This document shows, piece by piece, positions 9,954 through 20,650 of a stretch of DNA of 64,000 bases. Where the stretch lies: positions 2,678,501-2,742,500 of the forward strand of contig NC_056406.1 in the NCBI RefSeq assembly GCF_905147365.1, read 5' to 3'. The stretch is from Aricia agestis. Lineage: Eukaryota > Arthropoda > Insecta > Lepidoptera > Lycaenidae. The notes beneath the pieces were generated by a model. The model saw only the letters and a list, made by a program, of their open reading frames with translations. It searched no databases and was not told the origin of the DNA. Every line of letters starts with the position of its first letter. The stretch's first letter is position 1. A program made the position numbers and the translations under genes.

Positions 9954-10326
9954 GTAGGTCCGCCATCTGCCTATGAATCAATTTCTTTGGTAGTATATCA
10001 CTGCACCGTGTTACGTACCATAATCATATTATTATGCAGGTATTTAATCTTAGCCTGCTAATTTTTTACTTTTTCCTTCATAACATTTAACAAGCCAGTA
10101 ATAATTTCTATTAAAATTATAATTAAAATTAATGTGCTTAAGATATAACAGTTTAGGGGTTAAATGTAGAATACGAAATTCCAAAGGACAAGGGGCAGTT
10201 TTGCATGGAACCCGTTCCCAAGCACACACCCACATCACATACCCGCGTACCTATATCAATCCCTCCAGGCCTTCATCATTTCATCATCGAAATCATCATC
10301 ATCATCGATTTTGCAGTCATACCATT

Positions 10327-10384
10327 GCTATTCAGGACTATGCGCCGCTTCACGCTGAAGCGGCGGCGCATAGTCCTGAATAGC
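10327..10384. repeat. 58-bp palindrome with GC-rich stem
   Basis: The left arm GCTATTCAGGACTATGCGCC pairs with the right arm ending GAATAGC. The right arm carries a 3-bp GCC extra, and the loop is only a few bases. Confidence 0.75.
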
Positions 10385-10689
10385 GCCTATCGAGGTTTTC
10401 GATATCGATGTGACATAAACGTTTCCATGACAACGTCTGAAGTGATTCCCACGCCGTTCTTCTTTAAAGCTGATCAGCTGGTACTATTTAAAGAATCCTA
10501 TTATAAAGGACATGATAAAAACTTGAACTCCTTGGTTACCTAAGCTTGTAAGTTGTAACCGCGCCTCCACAGTACAAATACAAACAGTAGCACAACTTAG
10601 CCATGTAATAAAATTCGTTCAATACAAAATATACACTACCCATGAAGAAAATTGACGGGCGAAATGAACCAAAGTGAATATCGCTTAGA

Positions 10690-10865
10690 AGGTTGTAACT
10701 TTATTCTAATATAGGTTTGGGCACTATTTATAGTATATAATATATCTATTCTCTGAGCACTATTTATACCAAATTTCAGCGAAATCAGTTTAGTGGTTCG
10801 GGCGTGAATTGGTAACAGACAGACAGACTCACTTACGCATTTATAATCAGGGCGAGCGAAGCGAG
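10690..10865 (-). repeat. TCTG-type SINE-like repeat, diverged copy
   Basis: The minus-strand reading has a CGCATTTATAAT-complement start, CTGTCTGTCTGTTACC, and a CCGAACCACTAAACTGATTTC-like core broken by substitutions. It belongs to the same broad group as the copies at 24982 and 28832. Confidence 0.5.
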
Positions 10866-11394
10866 CCCTACTATATCCCACAACCTGAGCACTTTTGTGG
10901 TACACTTTACGGAAAAACCACCACGATTCACTCATTAGTGCTTTAACATAGTAATTTTTATTTAGATATAGATGTGTTATCATCTGTCAGTCAAGGTTTG
11001 GTTACTATTAAAATATTATATAAAAAAACTGCCTTAAAGATTTATTACCACGCATAAAAATGACGCGAGCCATCACAAAGCTCGGCTTTTAGCTAGTATT
11101 AGTATAATGTGATGAATTGATTAGCTGATAGATATTTATGATAATTGATGGCCACACCTTGACCTCCAAGCTATATGCCATTAAGACATATTAAATAACC
11201 TACTGGATATAATATATGCAATTTATTAGAAACACGCAACAAGTCGATATACGGATATTAATTATAATAATTCGCTATTTTGCTGTGCATTTTATACAAC
11301 TATGTTGCAGATTTTATTTTTTTTAGGGTTCCGTACCCAAAAGGTAAAAATGGGACCAGGGAAATGGAACTCTCAAGAAATAGACTTAGGGTAG

Positions 11395-11830
11395 TTTCAC
11401 CAGAGGCGTGGTTATAGTTACAGTTATGGTCAAAGTAATGGTTATAGTTAAAGCTAACTTACCCTTAACCTTAACTTTGACTACATAATTTGACAGAAGA
11501 TGTCTGTTGCTGATCCGACGAGGCGTGGGCGAGGACGCTGCTCGTAAAGGAGAACTGTCAAAAATGGCGTTTTTGTATGATGACAGCGTTAGTTCCTTTT
11601 TTCGCCACGTTCATTAAAAGCCTTGTCGAGCTCTATGGTTATCAATTAAATAATTATACACTTTCCTTGCACTTATTCCACTTTATTTAAATAAAGTGGA
11701 ATAAGTGCAAGGAAAGTGTATAATTATTTAATTGAAGATGAATTTCCACCAAGAAGTGACAGTACATTCAATATCATATCTCTATGGTTATGGTTAAATA
11801 TGGCATCCATTTTTTACTTTAACCAAAGAT
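11395..11830. repeat. Region of GGTTATAGTTA words enclosing a palindrome
   Basis: Short GTTATAG/GGTTAAAG words and two copies of CTCTATGGTTAT (about 11631 and 11783) bracket the 94-bp palindrome at 11642-11735. This is probably an old foldback element, but its ends cannot be fixed. Confidence 0.4.
11642..11735. repeat. 94-bp perfect palindrome with no spacer
   Basis: Two 47-bp arms are exact reverse complements meeting at ATTT|AAAT. The left arm starts TCAATTAAATAATTATAC and the right arm ends with its complement TTAATTGA. No mismatch was found on base-by-base comparison. Confidence 0.92.
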
Positions 11831-11858
11831 TTGACATTTTGCATTGTAGTAGTTAAAA

Positions 11859-11955
11859 TATAGTCAGACAAGAAAGTGAAGAAATTAAAAAGTGACAACA
11901 TCGTAGTGTCATCCCTTTTTTCTTAGATTGATTTGAAAGGGACAAACAGACTATA
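11859..11955. mobile_element. 97-bp MITE-like hairpin, TATAGTC family
   Basis: The left end is TATAGTCAGACAAGAAAGTG; the right end ...GACAAACAGACTATA is its inverted counterpart. The interior AAATTAAAAAGTGACAACAT is shared with the element at 28478-29254, which shows the same family before and after nested insertions. Confidence 0.65.
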
Positions 11956-12550
11956 AGTTGGTGCAACCATAAACCTATAATGCTAAAGACCAACAAAGAG
12001 TGCGAGAGAGAAGAAAATCCTTTATGGAATTATAACAAGATGAAAAGAGAGAGGCAGTCTAATGAAAATTGTAACCACTTTTATTTGACAGGTCGTCAAA
12101 AGTCGTCAGTCGTTTTTATGCCCTTTCGGTATTTCCAATATATTGTTCAATTTGTTTGTTATTTTTAATAAATATTATTATATTTAAAAGTAGCGACTTG
12201 TGCTGTAAGTGTTTGCAGTGTAAATCATAAGAATAATCCTGAAAAATATACATTTCACAGGTAATTAATCTTCATGTCCTAATTGCTACGATTTGTTTAT
12301 TTTTGCTGTATTCTGTCTTTAGTTCTCTATTTCAAATAAAATATTGTGAATCATCCCTTTTACTTTCATATTTTGCGTAACTAAAGGTACTATTGTTCTT
12401 ATATTACACAAATTTTGAAGAAAAATTTTTCATCAAAATTTTTTACATATACGCTAGTGCTTGAATCAAATTTATCGATATGCTTATCGATATTTTACAA
12501 TAACATTAAACTAAAATAAAAATCATTTACCTTTATATTTATCACCTTAA
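11956..12550. other. AT-rich spacer
   Basis: No supported gene. A short frame near 11980-12168 lacks any recognisable domain. Confidence 0.3.
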
Positions 12551-12720
12551 GCCCGGCCGCACATTATCCGAAATTTCTGATCAGAAAAATTCGGACGCCC
12601 GGCGGAACGTACTCTGTTCATACATTTTGTTGTAGACCCATCATACTAAAAGAATTTGTATGAGCGGGGCGGGGCGTCCGAATTTTTGTGATCAGAAATT
12701 CGGATAATGTGCGGCCGGAC
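12551..12720. mobile_element. 170-bp MITE, GCCGCACATTATCCG ends, TAA target duplication
   Basis: The terminal inverted repeats begin CCCGGCCGCACATTATCCG and extend through CTGATCAGAAA to CGGACGCCC, more than 50 bp with few mismatches. TAA flanks both ends (12548-12550 and 12721-12723), the 3-bp pattern of PIF/Harbinger elements. No coding content. Confidence 0.75.
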
Positions 12721-12867
12721 TAAAAAGGACATATTATCTTATTTTAACTAATATAATATAGTATAGTATAATATAGCTAATATAATAGCTGATATAATAT
12801 AACTAATATAATATAGAGTGACTCTAAAACTAGAGGAATCTTTATATTTGTATATCATAATCATTTG

Positions 12868-13054
12868 TTTTACAAATTCCCTCAAGATCCTCTAATAAGA
12901 GGAAAATGGCTGAAATTAATTGGGCGTGTTGGTTGGAATCCCAAGAAAAATTCAACAATATGTAGCAAACATTTCATTGAAAATTTTTAAAGAAAAATTT
13001 GAATAAATAGGTACTATTTTGGTTAAAGGAGCTATCCCAACTTTATTTGTACCA
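12868..13054 (+). pseudogene. THAP zinc-finger domain exon remnant
   Basis: The frame reads FYKFPQDPLIRGKWLKLIG, then VGWNPKKNSTICSKHF. This is the centre of a THAP domain, with the conserved FP, the Trp, and the second zinc-ligand pair C-x-x-H (CSKH). A frame change and stops follow. The next frame gives LVKGAIPTLFVP, the conserved AVPTIF-like end of the domain. A GTAAGT splice donor then follows at 13055. The first Cys pair is not seen upstream. THAP domains are found in P-element-like transposases and host proteins. Stops and a frameshift make it a relic. Confidence 0.7.
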
Positions 13055-13390
13055 GTAAGTTTGACATACTGTTGCACTTGTTACTGAAGCAATTATTAAA
13101 AATAAGCAATTATAAGCAATTATTGCTTTTTAGTTTATTTAAGATTATACTTAAATTGAACTAAAAAGTATTTTGAAGTCGGTACCAGTCCTAACCTTAT
13201 ATGTAAACCCCGTTTATATATAAAAATTAATAAATTACACAAATTATAATTCTTAACGGAACGTCAAAGAAATGGTTAAAAATTTTAATGGCGACCTATA
13301 CCAAAAAAACAACTGGCTTCAACTATGAGTCGACGGAGCCCCGCTACGCGGGACTCCTACTTCTGGGTGGTTCACAAAAAAATAACCACG

Positions 13391-13441
13391 ATGGCTAAGG
13401 CGGGAGCTTCGCTGCGCTACGCTCCCGGCCGCCTTAGCCAT
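13391..13441. repeat. GC-rich hairpin
   Basis: The arms ATGGCTAAGGC and GCCTTAGCCAT enclose GGGAGC...GCTCCC with a loop of about 13 bases. It stands out in base composition from the AT-rich flanks. Confidence 0.6.
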
Positions 13442-13612
13442 CTAACCTAACCCAAAAAAGTCGTATTGGTCCGCAGCCGAAATCACCTAACTGCAACGAT
13501 TTGTCGCTCCGCCCCTATTCGAATTCGCACGCATTTAACAATATATAGTTTTCATTAAAACACGTATCAAAATATAAAATATAAAGCCTCAAATAGAATA
13601 TCAGTAACCAAT

Positions 13613-13845
13613 TATCTATATATATAAAACTCAAAGGTGACTGACTGACATGGTGATCTATCAAAGCACAGCCCAAACCACCGGACGGATCGGGCTGAAA
13701 TTTTGCCTGCAGATACATGTTATGACGAAGGCATCCGCTAAGAAAGGATTTTGATAAATTCCAACCCCAAGGGGTTAAAATAGGGGATGAAAGTTTGTAT
13801 ATAATAATACTTCATAACGCGAGCGAAGCCGCGGGCAAAAGTTCG
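13613..13845 (+). repeat. SINE-like repeat ending GAAGCCGCGGGCAAAAG, copy 1
   Basis: The repeat opens CTATATATATAAAACTCAAAG, then GGTGACTGACTGACATGG, CCACCGGACGGATCGGGCTG, and ends GCGAGCGAAGCCGCGGGC. A second copy is at 27633-27875 at high identity. Confidence 0.7.
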
Positions 13846-16127
13846 TCATTAATAAAGCAGCTCACAAAAGTTTGCTCAAAGTGAACTTTTTAGTAGCTCG
13901 TAATAAATAAGCTCACTTAGAAAAATTGTCTCTATATTTAATATTTCCAGTCGCTCACTTAGTAATTCAGTCGCTCGGATAGAATTTTAATATCTGAAAT
14001 AGATTAATCGCAATCCACTTTTTGTAAGCTCATTCTGGATTTTATTATAAATCAATATTAGTCGTTAGTTTAGTTTATTTTTCGCTTAGTCAAATTAATA
14101 CCGCTCATGTTATTAAAACAGTATGTTCATCATCAGTCGCAAAGTAATTTTTTATTCGCTCGTTTTATTATTTCCCTATAATAATTACACAAAATTTTTG
14201 CATGTATTCGGGTCTCTTTTTGCATAAAGTATGCATGTATGCGGGTCACATTTTGTAGAATCGGAACAATTTTTTTTGACACAATTACTCTTCCTTAGTT
14301 TTTATTATTCGTAGGGTTAATATAATAATATTGTGATTATAATAAAAAAGACGCGACATTTGTCCTGAGCACGGCGCGCGGATACTTAGTGATATTATAA
14401 AATGTGTTAATTTATGTATTATTTTATTTCTAAACACATTTAATGATTTATCATATTAAATTAATTATTCAGATTACCATATTTTAAGCCAAACAGTTGA
14501 GGCGCTCCCCCTACGGAGATGCCGTAATTCACCTATTTAGAGCCTTATTAACTCATAATTTGAAAGCTACAAAGTTGTAAAAAAAATACAGCAATAATCT
14601 TCAGTATATCAACATTCCTTTCCTCGTTAATAATTTCCTTTTTTTTTGTTTATTATACTCATGATATTAGCTTCCGAAGTAATACCAATTTATTAAAATT
14701 GAAGCATACTTTCAGCAGCTCCCTAGTATTTATAAATTACGTTTATTTGAAAACAACGACGTTAGATAGGCAATTTCATTAACTACATAACATTTACCGT
14801 TTGATTTTTTTTAGATCAATTTTGAACTAAGATAAATAAAAAAATAGGATTATTGTGCGATCTCGGCAACGCGTCAAATGTATGGTCAAGGTCGTTTACT
14901 CAGGGGATAGCCATAAGATAATTTGATAAGAAAATAGTAACTTTTAGGGATTCCGTTGTATTTTATGATTTGCATTCAAACAAACAAAATGCATTATTGT
15001 TTTTTAAATAAAAAAGTACAAGTATGTACCTACTTTTGTCTCATACGTATGGATCTCAAAACTCAGTAGGTACCCACAATTTATCTAAGAATGTATCATT
15101 TTTCGTTTCGTTTTTATTCTTGTCAGCGCTCACGTAGGTAAAAACTTTAATATAAAATTATTATTCCTCCCTGACCTTGTACAACTAAATGGATTATAAC
15201 ATATTATGTTATTAACTAGATACATAATATGCCTGTTGACCCCGTGAACTTGAAATAACTTGTTAATTCAGTTTTACAAATATTAAAACAAAAAAACACT
15301 TAAGTACTCCTAGGAGTAGTAATAGGAGAATAACAGCTTTAAGTAAGTACTTAAGTATTTTGTATCATTTAAAAAAAAAGTTGATTAGGTAGGTACAAAT
15401 AATGTATTTTTTGTAATTAATATTTATTTTTATATCAGCTATTTCAATATGATTTGATTGACATTGATTTAATTAAAAAAAAAAATATATTTTTTCCGCT
15501 CTAATTGTTTATTCCAAGGAAATCGTCGATTATTATTACTAAAAATTTGCATACGGAAATAGTATTTTCGTTAAGTATATTATATATTTCGAAATTACAC
15601 ATTTTTAATTTTAAGTATTAGGTTACTCAGCAATCGGCATTTTGTATATTATGGAAGTATATTGTGTACTTTTTCCTTGGATCGAGTTTTGTTTCATTTA
15701 TTTCAAAAATTGATGACGTAAGTGAATGAAATGGAATAACTTATATTTTATAACATAACGGCAAATGCCCATTCTTTCCCTTAAAATATTAACAAACCTT
15801 GTTAGTTGTTATTTGCCTACTTCACTAGTAGTGAATCACTACCCGGCTAATATATTATCAAGTTTAACGGTCATCTTTTTGATTTGAAATAATTTTCCCG
15901 AACCTAAAGCCTCCATTTATGCAAAGAAAACGTTAATTAACAAATATAAAATCCCATTACTTTAAATCTATGATTCTTTATTTTTATATTTAAAAAAAGC
16001 CAGGTATGACTGTTAGACCAATGCCCTGGCCAAACATAATTTCACACAGTATTTTTAAACTAGGTAGATAAGTAAGTCGTAAATTAAATAAGGATTTTTT
16101 TTTAATTCCTGCACATCCAACATTTTT
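13846..16127. other. Gene-poor AT-rich tract
   Basis: More than 2 kb without a supported frame, hairpin or repeat copy. Local words such as TCGCTC recur at 13905-14160 but do not form a clear tandem array. Confidence 0.35.
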
Positions 16128-16468
16128 ATACGTGGGAGAGCCATGCTTCGGCACGAATGGGCCGGCTCGACCGGATAAATACCACGTTCTCACAGAAAAC
16201 CGGCGTGAAACAGCGCTTGCGCTGTGTTTCGCCGAGTGAGTGAGTTTACCGGAGGCCCAATCCCCTAACCCCTACCCTATTTCCTTCCCTAACCTCAACT
16301 ATTCCCTTCCCTTCCCTTCCCTACTCTCCTCTATTACCCTATTCCCTCTTAAAAGGCCGGCAACGCACTTGCAGCTCTTCTGATGCTGCGAGTGTCCATG
16401 GGCGACGGAAGTTGCTTTCCATCAGGTGACCCGTTTGCTCGTTTGCCCCCTTATTTCATAAAAAAAAA
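16128..16468 (+). repeat. Poly-A SINE-like element, copy 2
   Basis: This copy is in the sense orientation: ATACGTGGGAGAGCCATGC at the left, the CCCTAACC/CCCTTCCC variable tract in the middle, and GCCCCCTTATTTCATAAAA at the right. It is the best copy in which to see the oligo-A end on the plus strand. Confidence 0.8.
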
Positions 16469-18430
16469 TCCAAGATGGTTAAATATTAAAAATCGGAATT
16501 TAAAGCCTGAATACGAACAATATTCACGCAAAATGTTCGGCTAAAATCCAAATAAAAAAAACTTACCCTTAAATAATTTAATGAACATAAACTTGCTCTT
16601 CTTTATTAGATGTAACAAAAATACGATTTCCGATACAAATTATGTAAAAGTAAACTCTGATATCTACAACAAAATATCTTAACTTCTTTTTAAAATTTTA
16701 CGTTGTATGAGAATCCGTGAGTGCGTGAGTAACAAACGGCGCGGCGGCGCGCAAGTGCAAGGGCAGGGTTAACACTAAACGACTCACCAGTCAGAATATT
16801 ATGTAGGCCGCCATCCGATAATTGCGAGCTGTAAAAACGCAGGTTGCGCAGCGGCAGCATGATGTTCCACTAAGTGATTGTTCAGACACATCGGTAACCG
16901 CGCGGTTTGGACCCGCGCGGTTAAACCATAAAGTTAATATACCTAGCGGAATAGAGAAACAAAGGCCTGAGCAAGAGATGCCACTATCAGTAACACTGCG
17001 TGGGTTAAACCGCTCGCAGCTTATTGCAATTTGTACACGGAAAACGCGCGGTTCCCGCAGAGTCTGAAGATGCACTAAATATAAACGGATTAGCGAACAT
17101 AATGTGTTGAGAATGTTGAGATTATATAATAATCTCCTCCTTTTTGGAATTCGGTTAAAAATAGCTAATTCTACAATGAGAAAATGAAAGTGCACAGTGG
17201 TAAAAATCTCGTTTCCCTCGTAAAGAAAGGTCTAGAACTATTAGCATTTAGCTTAATTGCATTTTTAAGTAAATATAGTAATTTAATCACTGACACAGTA
17301 TGTACTACGTAGTACTTACTACCTCAGTGAATTTAATACTTAATTTACCAGGGAGTTCCAAATCTTTGAATCGAAATGTAAATTTAACTATTAAACAAAA
17401 TAAAAAATACTGAATGGTTAATTTGATTTAACTAAGATTTGTAGACATATTATATTATGTAGCTATTACCGGCAAAACAGATTTACTAAGTAAGTACCCA
17501 CAAACCCAGAAAAGTCATTTATTATTTCAAAAGTAAAAAATGAGTAAAAAATACATGTGTCTTGGACTTTTTTAAATGTATCTACATAGTATATTATAAA
17601 GCTACATAAAGACACGTAGGTACCTACTTAAAATTTCATAAACTCAAGTTTAATTTTTCAGTTTAGGATGATAGATTTTTATGAAGTATTTTATTACATT
17701 TGATCCATTTGACAAGCGTGGCGGTTGTTGAATTTAAAAAAAAATCCTTGGGATATTCAAAACAGCCACGCATCACACACACAAAACTTGGCAATGAAAG
17801 CCAGTTAGTGGACAATTTTGAAAGAAGACTATTAACAAAAGATAACATTCTGTAGGATTACAAAAAGCCTTTATGCCTTTTACACTTTTTGTGATCAAAA
17901 TAAATTCTTTATACTTAATGTCTAAATTTCTAGTTACGGCGCTACTCTTTCCATGAAGCGTGTCTTCTTGGAAACTATACCCCAGGAAAATTAAACATTC
18001 GACCTCGGAATAATTCGCATAGAGCTGAAATTTGATAGAGACGTTAAATACACCATTACAAATAAAACCTCAAAAGTCCCCGGCGATCCTCCTTGTGCTA
18101 AAAAAAATATTCAAGGTCTAGGAACCTTAATTTTCAGCTCTATGCGAATTATTTTTTGCGTCTAATTAGACCGGACTACTAAATCAATATTCAATGTTTA
18201 ATTTTTATTTTAAAAACAAAAACCGGCAAAGTGCGTGTCGGGACTCGGGCCACGCGCAATTTATAGGGTTCTGTTGTAAGGAATTGGAACGAAAAGTTCC
18301 TTGAATACATTTTTTTTAGTTGATCGACTATCTCGTAGTAGTACTTATATCTCAATGTGAGTAACATTGAGATATAAGTACTTAAAATATCTCAATGATT
18401 ATTGATTACTCAATAACTTATGAAGTCTTC
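16469..18430. other. Gene-poor tract
   Basis: No supported gene. A GC-richer patch at 16735-17060 with CCGCGCGG words gives overlapping frames on both strands, but none resembles a protein family. A short hairpin of ACTTATATCTCAATG with CATTGAGATATAAGT lies at about 18339-18383. Confidence 0.35.
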
Positions 18431-18680
18431 TTAGTGATCGTTTTTAAAAGCTTTTATTTAACTTGCTCTGTATGTATGTATGTTCGGGTGAAATTTTGTA
18501 ACTCAATTTTGAAGCAGTTATATTTAACCGATTGAGCGGAAATTTTGCATACACGTTTAGTTTAAATAACAATTCATGATATGATATGTGACATCACTCT
18601 AAATCCAATAGGGCCGACCATGCAAGATGGCGAAATAGCTATTTTCTATGCAGTCCCACAATTTATTTATTTATTTATTT
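18430..18680 (+). repeat. Diverged dispersed repeat
   Basis: CTCTGTATGTATGTATGTTC, ACCGATTGAGCGGAAATTT and CATGCAAGATGGCG are phrases typical of degenerate Lepidoptera SINE-like copies. A TTTATTTATT run closes the segment. Confidence 0.4.
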
Positions 18681-18934
18681 TTATTTCTTCGGAAAACTTA
18701 CAGCTATTATCATAAATTAACTTAACTAAATAGTAACTATAAGCCATTTAAAAGTTTTCGCAAATAGTTCAAAAATGTAAGAGCACAAAAATTATTGTGA
18801 ATGATTGTAAAATCAAGCACACTAAAACTAACAGAGAAAAATTTAAAAATTATTATATATTATTATTATTATTATATTTTTTTCTTTTAGATTCTCCTTT
18901 AAGGGATTTCCTACTAAGGTTGCGGGCTTGTGGC

Positions 18935-19135
18935 TAAGCAACCGCAGGTAAGTTTTGATGTTATACTATGGATAAAAATTTCCGAACAATTCGGCAAGTA
19001 TTTAGTATACTTAACTGCCTTTTGCAGGGTTATGAATGAGAGTGGGTGAATGTCAAGTGTCTTAAGGCTTGTATGTAGAGTTTTAGGTATTATGCCAGTA
19101 CTAGAGATGACGATAGGTATGGTCTATAATTATTA
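18935..19135 (-). pseudogene. LINE ORF2 C-terminal remnant
   Basis: The minus-strand frame reads TIPIVISSTGIIPKTLHTSL, then LQKAVKYTKYLPNC. This matches the conserved end of a lepidopteran retrotransposon polymerase protein (IPIVISATGVIPK-type block, then a LQKAV helix). A T-rich 3' region lies immediately downstream on the minus strand at 18660-18900. Only this end is present. Confidence 0.6.
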
Positions 19136-19166
19136 TTTCACATTGCGTTCACTAATCATGCATCAA

Positions 19167-19435
19167 TATGGATAATGGATATAAAATGAAAGGGCTTTTT
19201 CAGAGTAACTCGAAAACGAATGTGATGTCGTTCTACATCCAATATGGCGGCTCATCCAAGATACGGGAGTATTATTTTTAATGCACTTTTGCAGTGTGGA
19301 TATAAATGAAAAGGCTCATTGTGAGTACCTCGGAAACGAATGTAATGACTAAATAAATATGTCATTCTACATCCAATATGGCGGCTCATCCAAGATAGGG
19401 GAATAGTTATTTTTAAAGCACTTCTGCAATATGGG
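19167..19435 (+). repeat. Two-unit tandem repeat of about 130 bp
   Basis: Both units contain CTACATCCAATATGGCGGCTC followed by ATCCAAGATA and a GCACTT(T/C)TGCA end. The units start at about 19167 and 19295 and are diverged. Confidence 0.65.
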
Positions 19436-19484
19436 TAGGTATACGTAAAATAAAAGGGCTCAAGTGTAAATTGAAAAATAGAGT

Positions 19485-19620
19485 CAAGTCGTGTCGTGTC
19501 GTGTCATGAAGTGTCGTGAAGTATCGTGTCGTGTCGTATCGTATCGTATCGTGACTTGACGTGACGTGACGTTACGTGTCGTGTCGTGTCATGTCATGTC
19601 ATGTCAAATCATATCCAGCC
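19485..19620 (+). repeat. Degenerate CGTGT pentanucleotide repeat
   Basis: Roughly 25 tandem 5-bp units of CGTGT/CATGT/CGTAT type are arranged in blocks (CGTGT, CGTAT, GACGT, CATGT). This suggests successive local expansions of variant units. Confidence 0.75.
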
Positions 19621-19684
19621 GGGTTGAAACCCGGTTGAATCCGGTCACTTTTATTATAAGTGAAATTTAACGAGTTAGTCACGC

Positions 19685-20222
19685 AGAAATAAACGGAATA
19701 TAACAACTCGCTAAAATATAGACACGGTTTTTCACTGATCAAAGTCAAGTACGATTTCTTAAGGACTAAGTTAATCAGATTTTAACAAATTCTTAAAACA
19801 AAACAAACTACAATCAAACATACTAACTAAAAAACAAAAAATAAATTATAATCAAAAAACTTTTTGATTTTTTTTTTTATTTAAATACTTACTCTAAAAA
19901 GAAAAAATAAATTTCTCCTTAAAAATTTAAACTATTAAGTTATAACCTCAATAAATTATACAATTTGCATGATAATAAAAGCTTGTCGCGAGACTTAAAA
20001 ATCTGTCATCTGTCAGTATTTAATAAATTTATTAAAATAAAAAATATAATATCAATTTAAATTAGTACTTGTTAATTTTCAAATCACGCGATAAGCTTTT
20101 CTTATCATGCAAATTGTATAATAAATTGAGGTTATAACTGAATAGTTTTTTAAGGAAAATTTACTTTTTCTTTTTAGAGTTTTTTTTCAAAAAGTTTTTT
20201 GATTATAATTTATTTAATAAAT
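19685..20222 (+). mobile_element. Foldback element family A/B, locus A
   Basis: A single-copy head at 19685-19845 (AAACGGAATATAACAACTCGC to TTAATCAGATTTTAAC) is followed by a long hairpin. Its left arm (ATTATAATCAAAAAACTTTT through CTTGTCGCGAGACT) returns inverted as CACGCGATAAGC through AAAAAGTTTTTTGATTATAA. The same head-plus-hairpin arrangement is found inverted at 36306-37390. No coding content. Confidence 0.75.
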
Positions 20223-20650
20223 TCCTTAATATTAGTGATTTAATATAATAAATATTTTAATTAAGTTTATCGATTTGTTATTTGATTGATATTATGCTAT
20301 TATGCAAACAAAATTTGTTACCCTAAAACTAAATGAAATTACGGAACTTTTAATTTCTTTAAAGTAGCAGAGAGTTACCTTTTTACTGCAATCAATTTTT
20401 TAACAGTAACGATTTAAAAAAAATATTTTTACTGCTCATTTTATAAAAAGGATAGATTTTCCAAGTAAATGTAATATTTTCATCATACTGATTACTTGAA
20501 GAGTAATCAGAATGAACTCGTTTCTTTAAAAGCTAACATCAACGTTACTTACATTTCGTTCGATTACCATTATCGGTCATGTAAGAAATTGAACAACAGC
20601 CTAATAATATTTTTTCTACTACATTGTTTTGAGAAGAATATTGTAGAACG
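20223..20650 (+). promoter_or_regulatory. Upstream region of the gustatory receptor gene
   Basis: AT-rich sequence between the foldback element and the receptor start. No defined promoter element can be identified. Because the foldback ends only about 430 bp from the ATG, it may lie within the promoter. Confidence 0.2.

Noticed and set aside
13310..13445. Bacterial contamination suggested by a sudden GC-rich segment
   Set aside because: Only about 130 bp, mostly a hairpin, joined smoothly to AT-rich repeats typical of Lepidoptera; no bacterial gene is seen.
16791..17195. 134-codon frame on the minus strand and its plus-strand overlap
   Set aside because: Located in a GC-richer patch with few stops by composition. 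No motif, splice context or repeat homology supports a gene.
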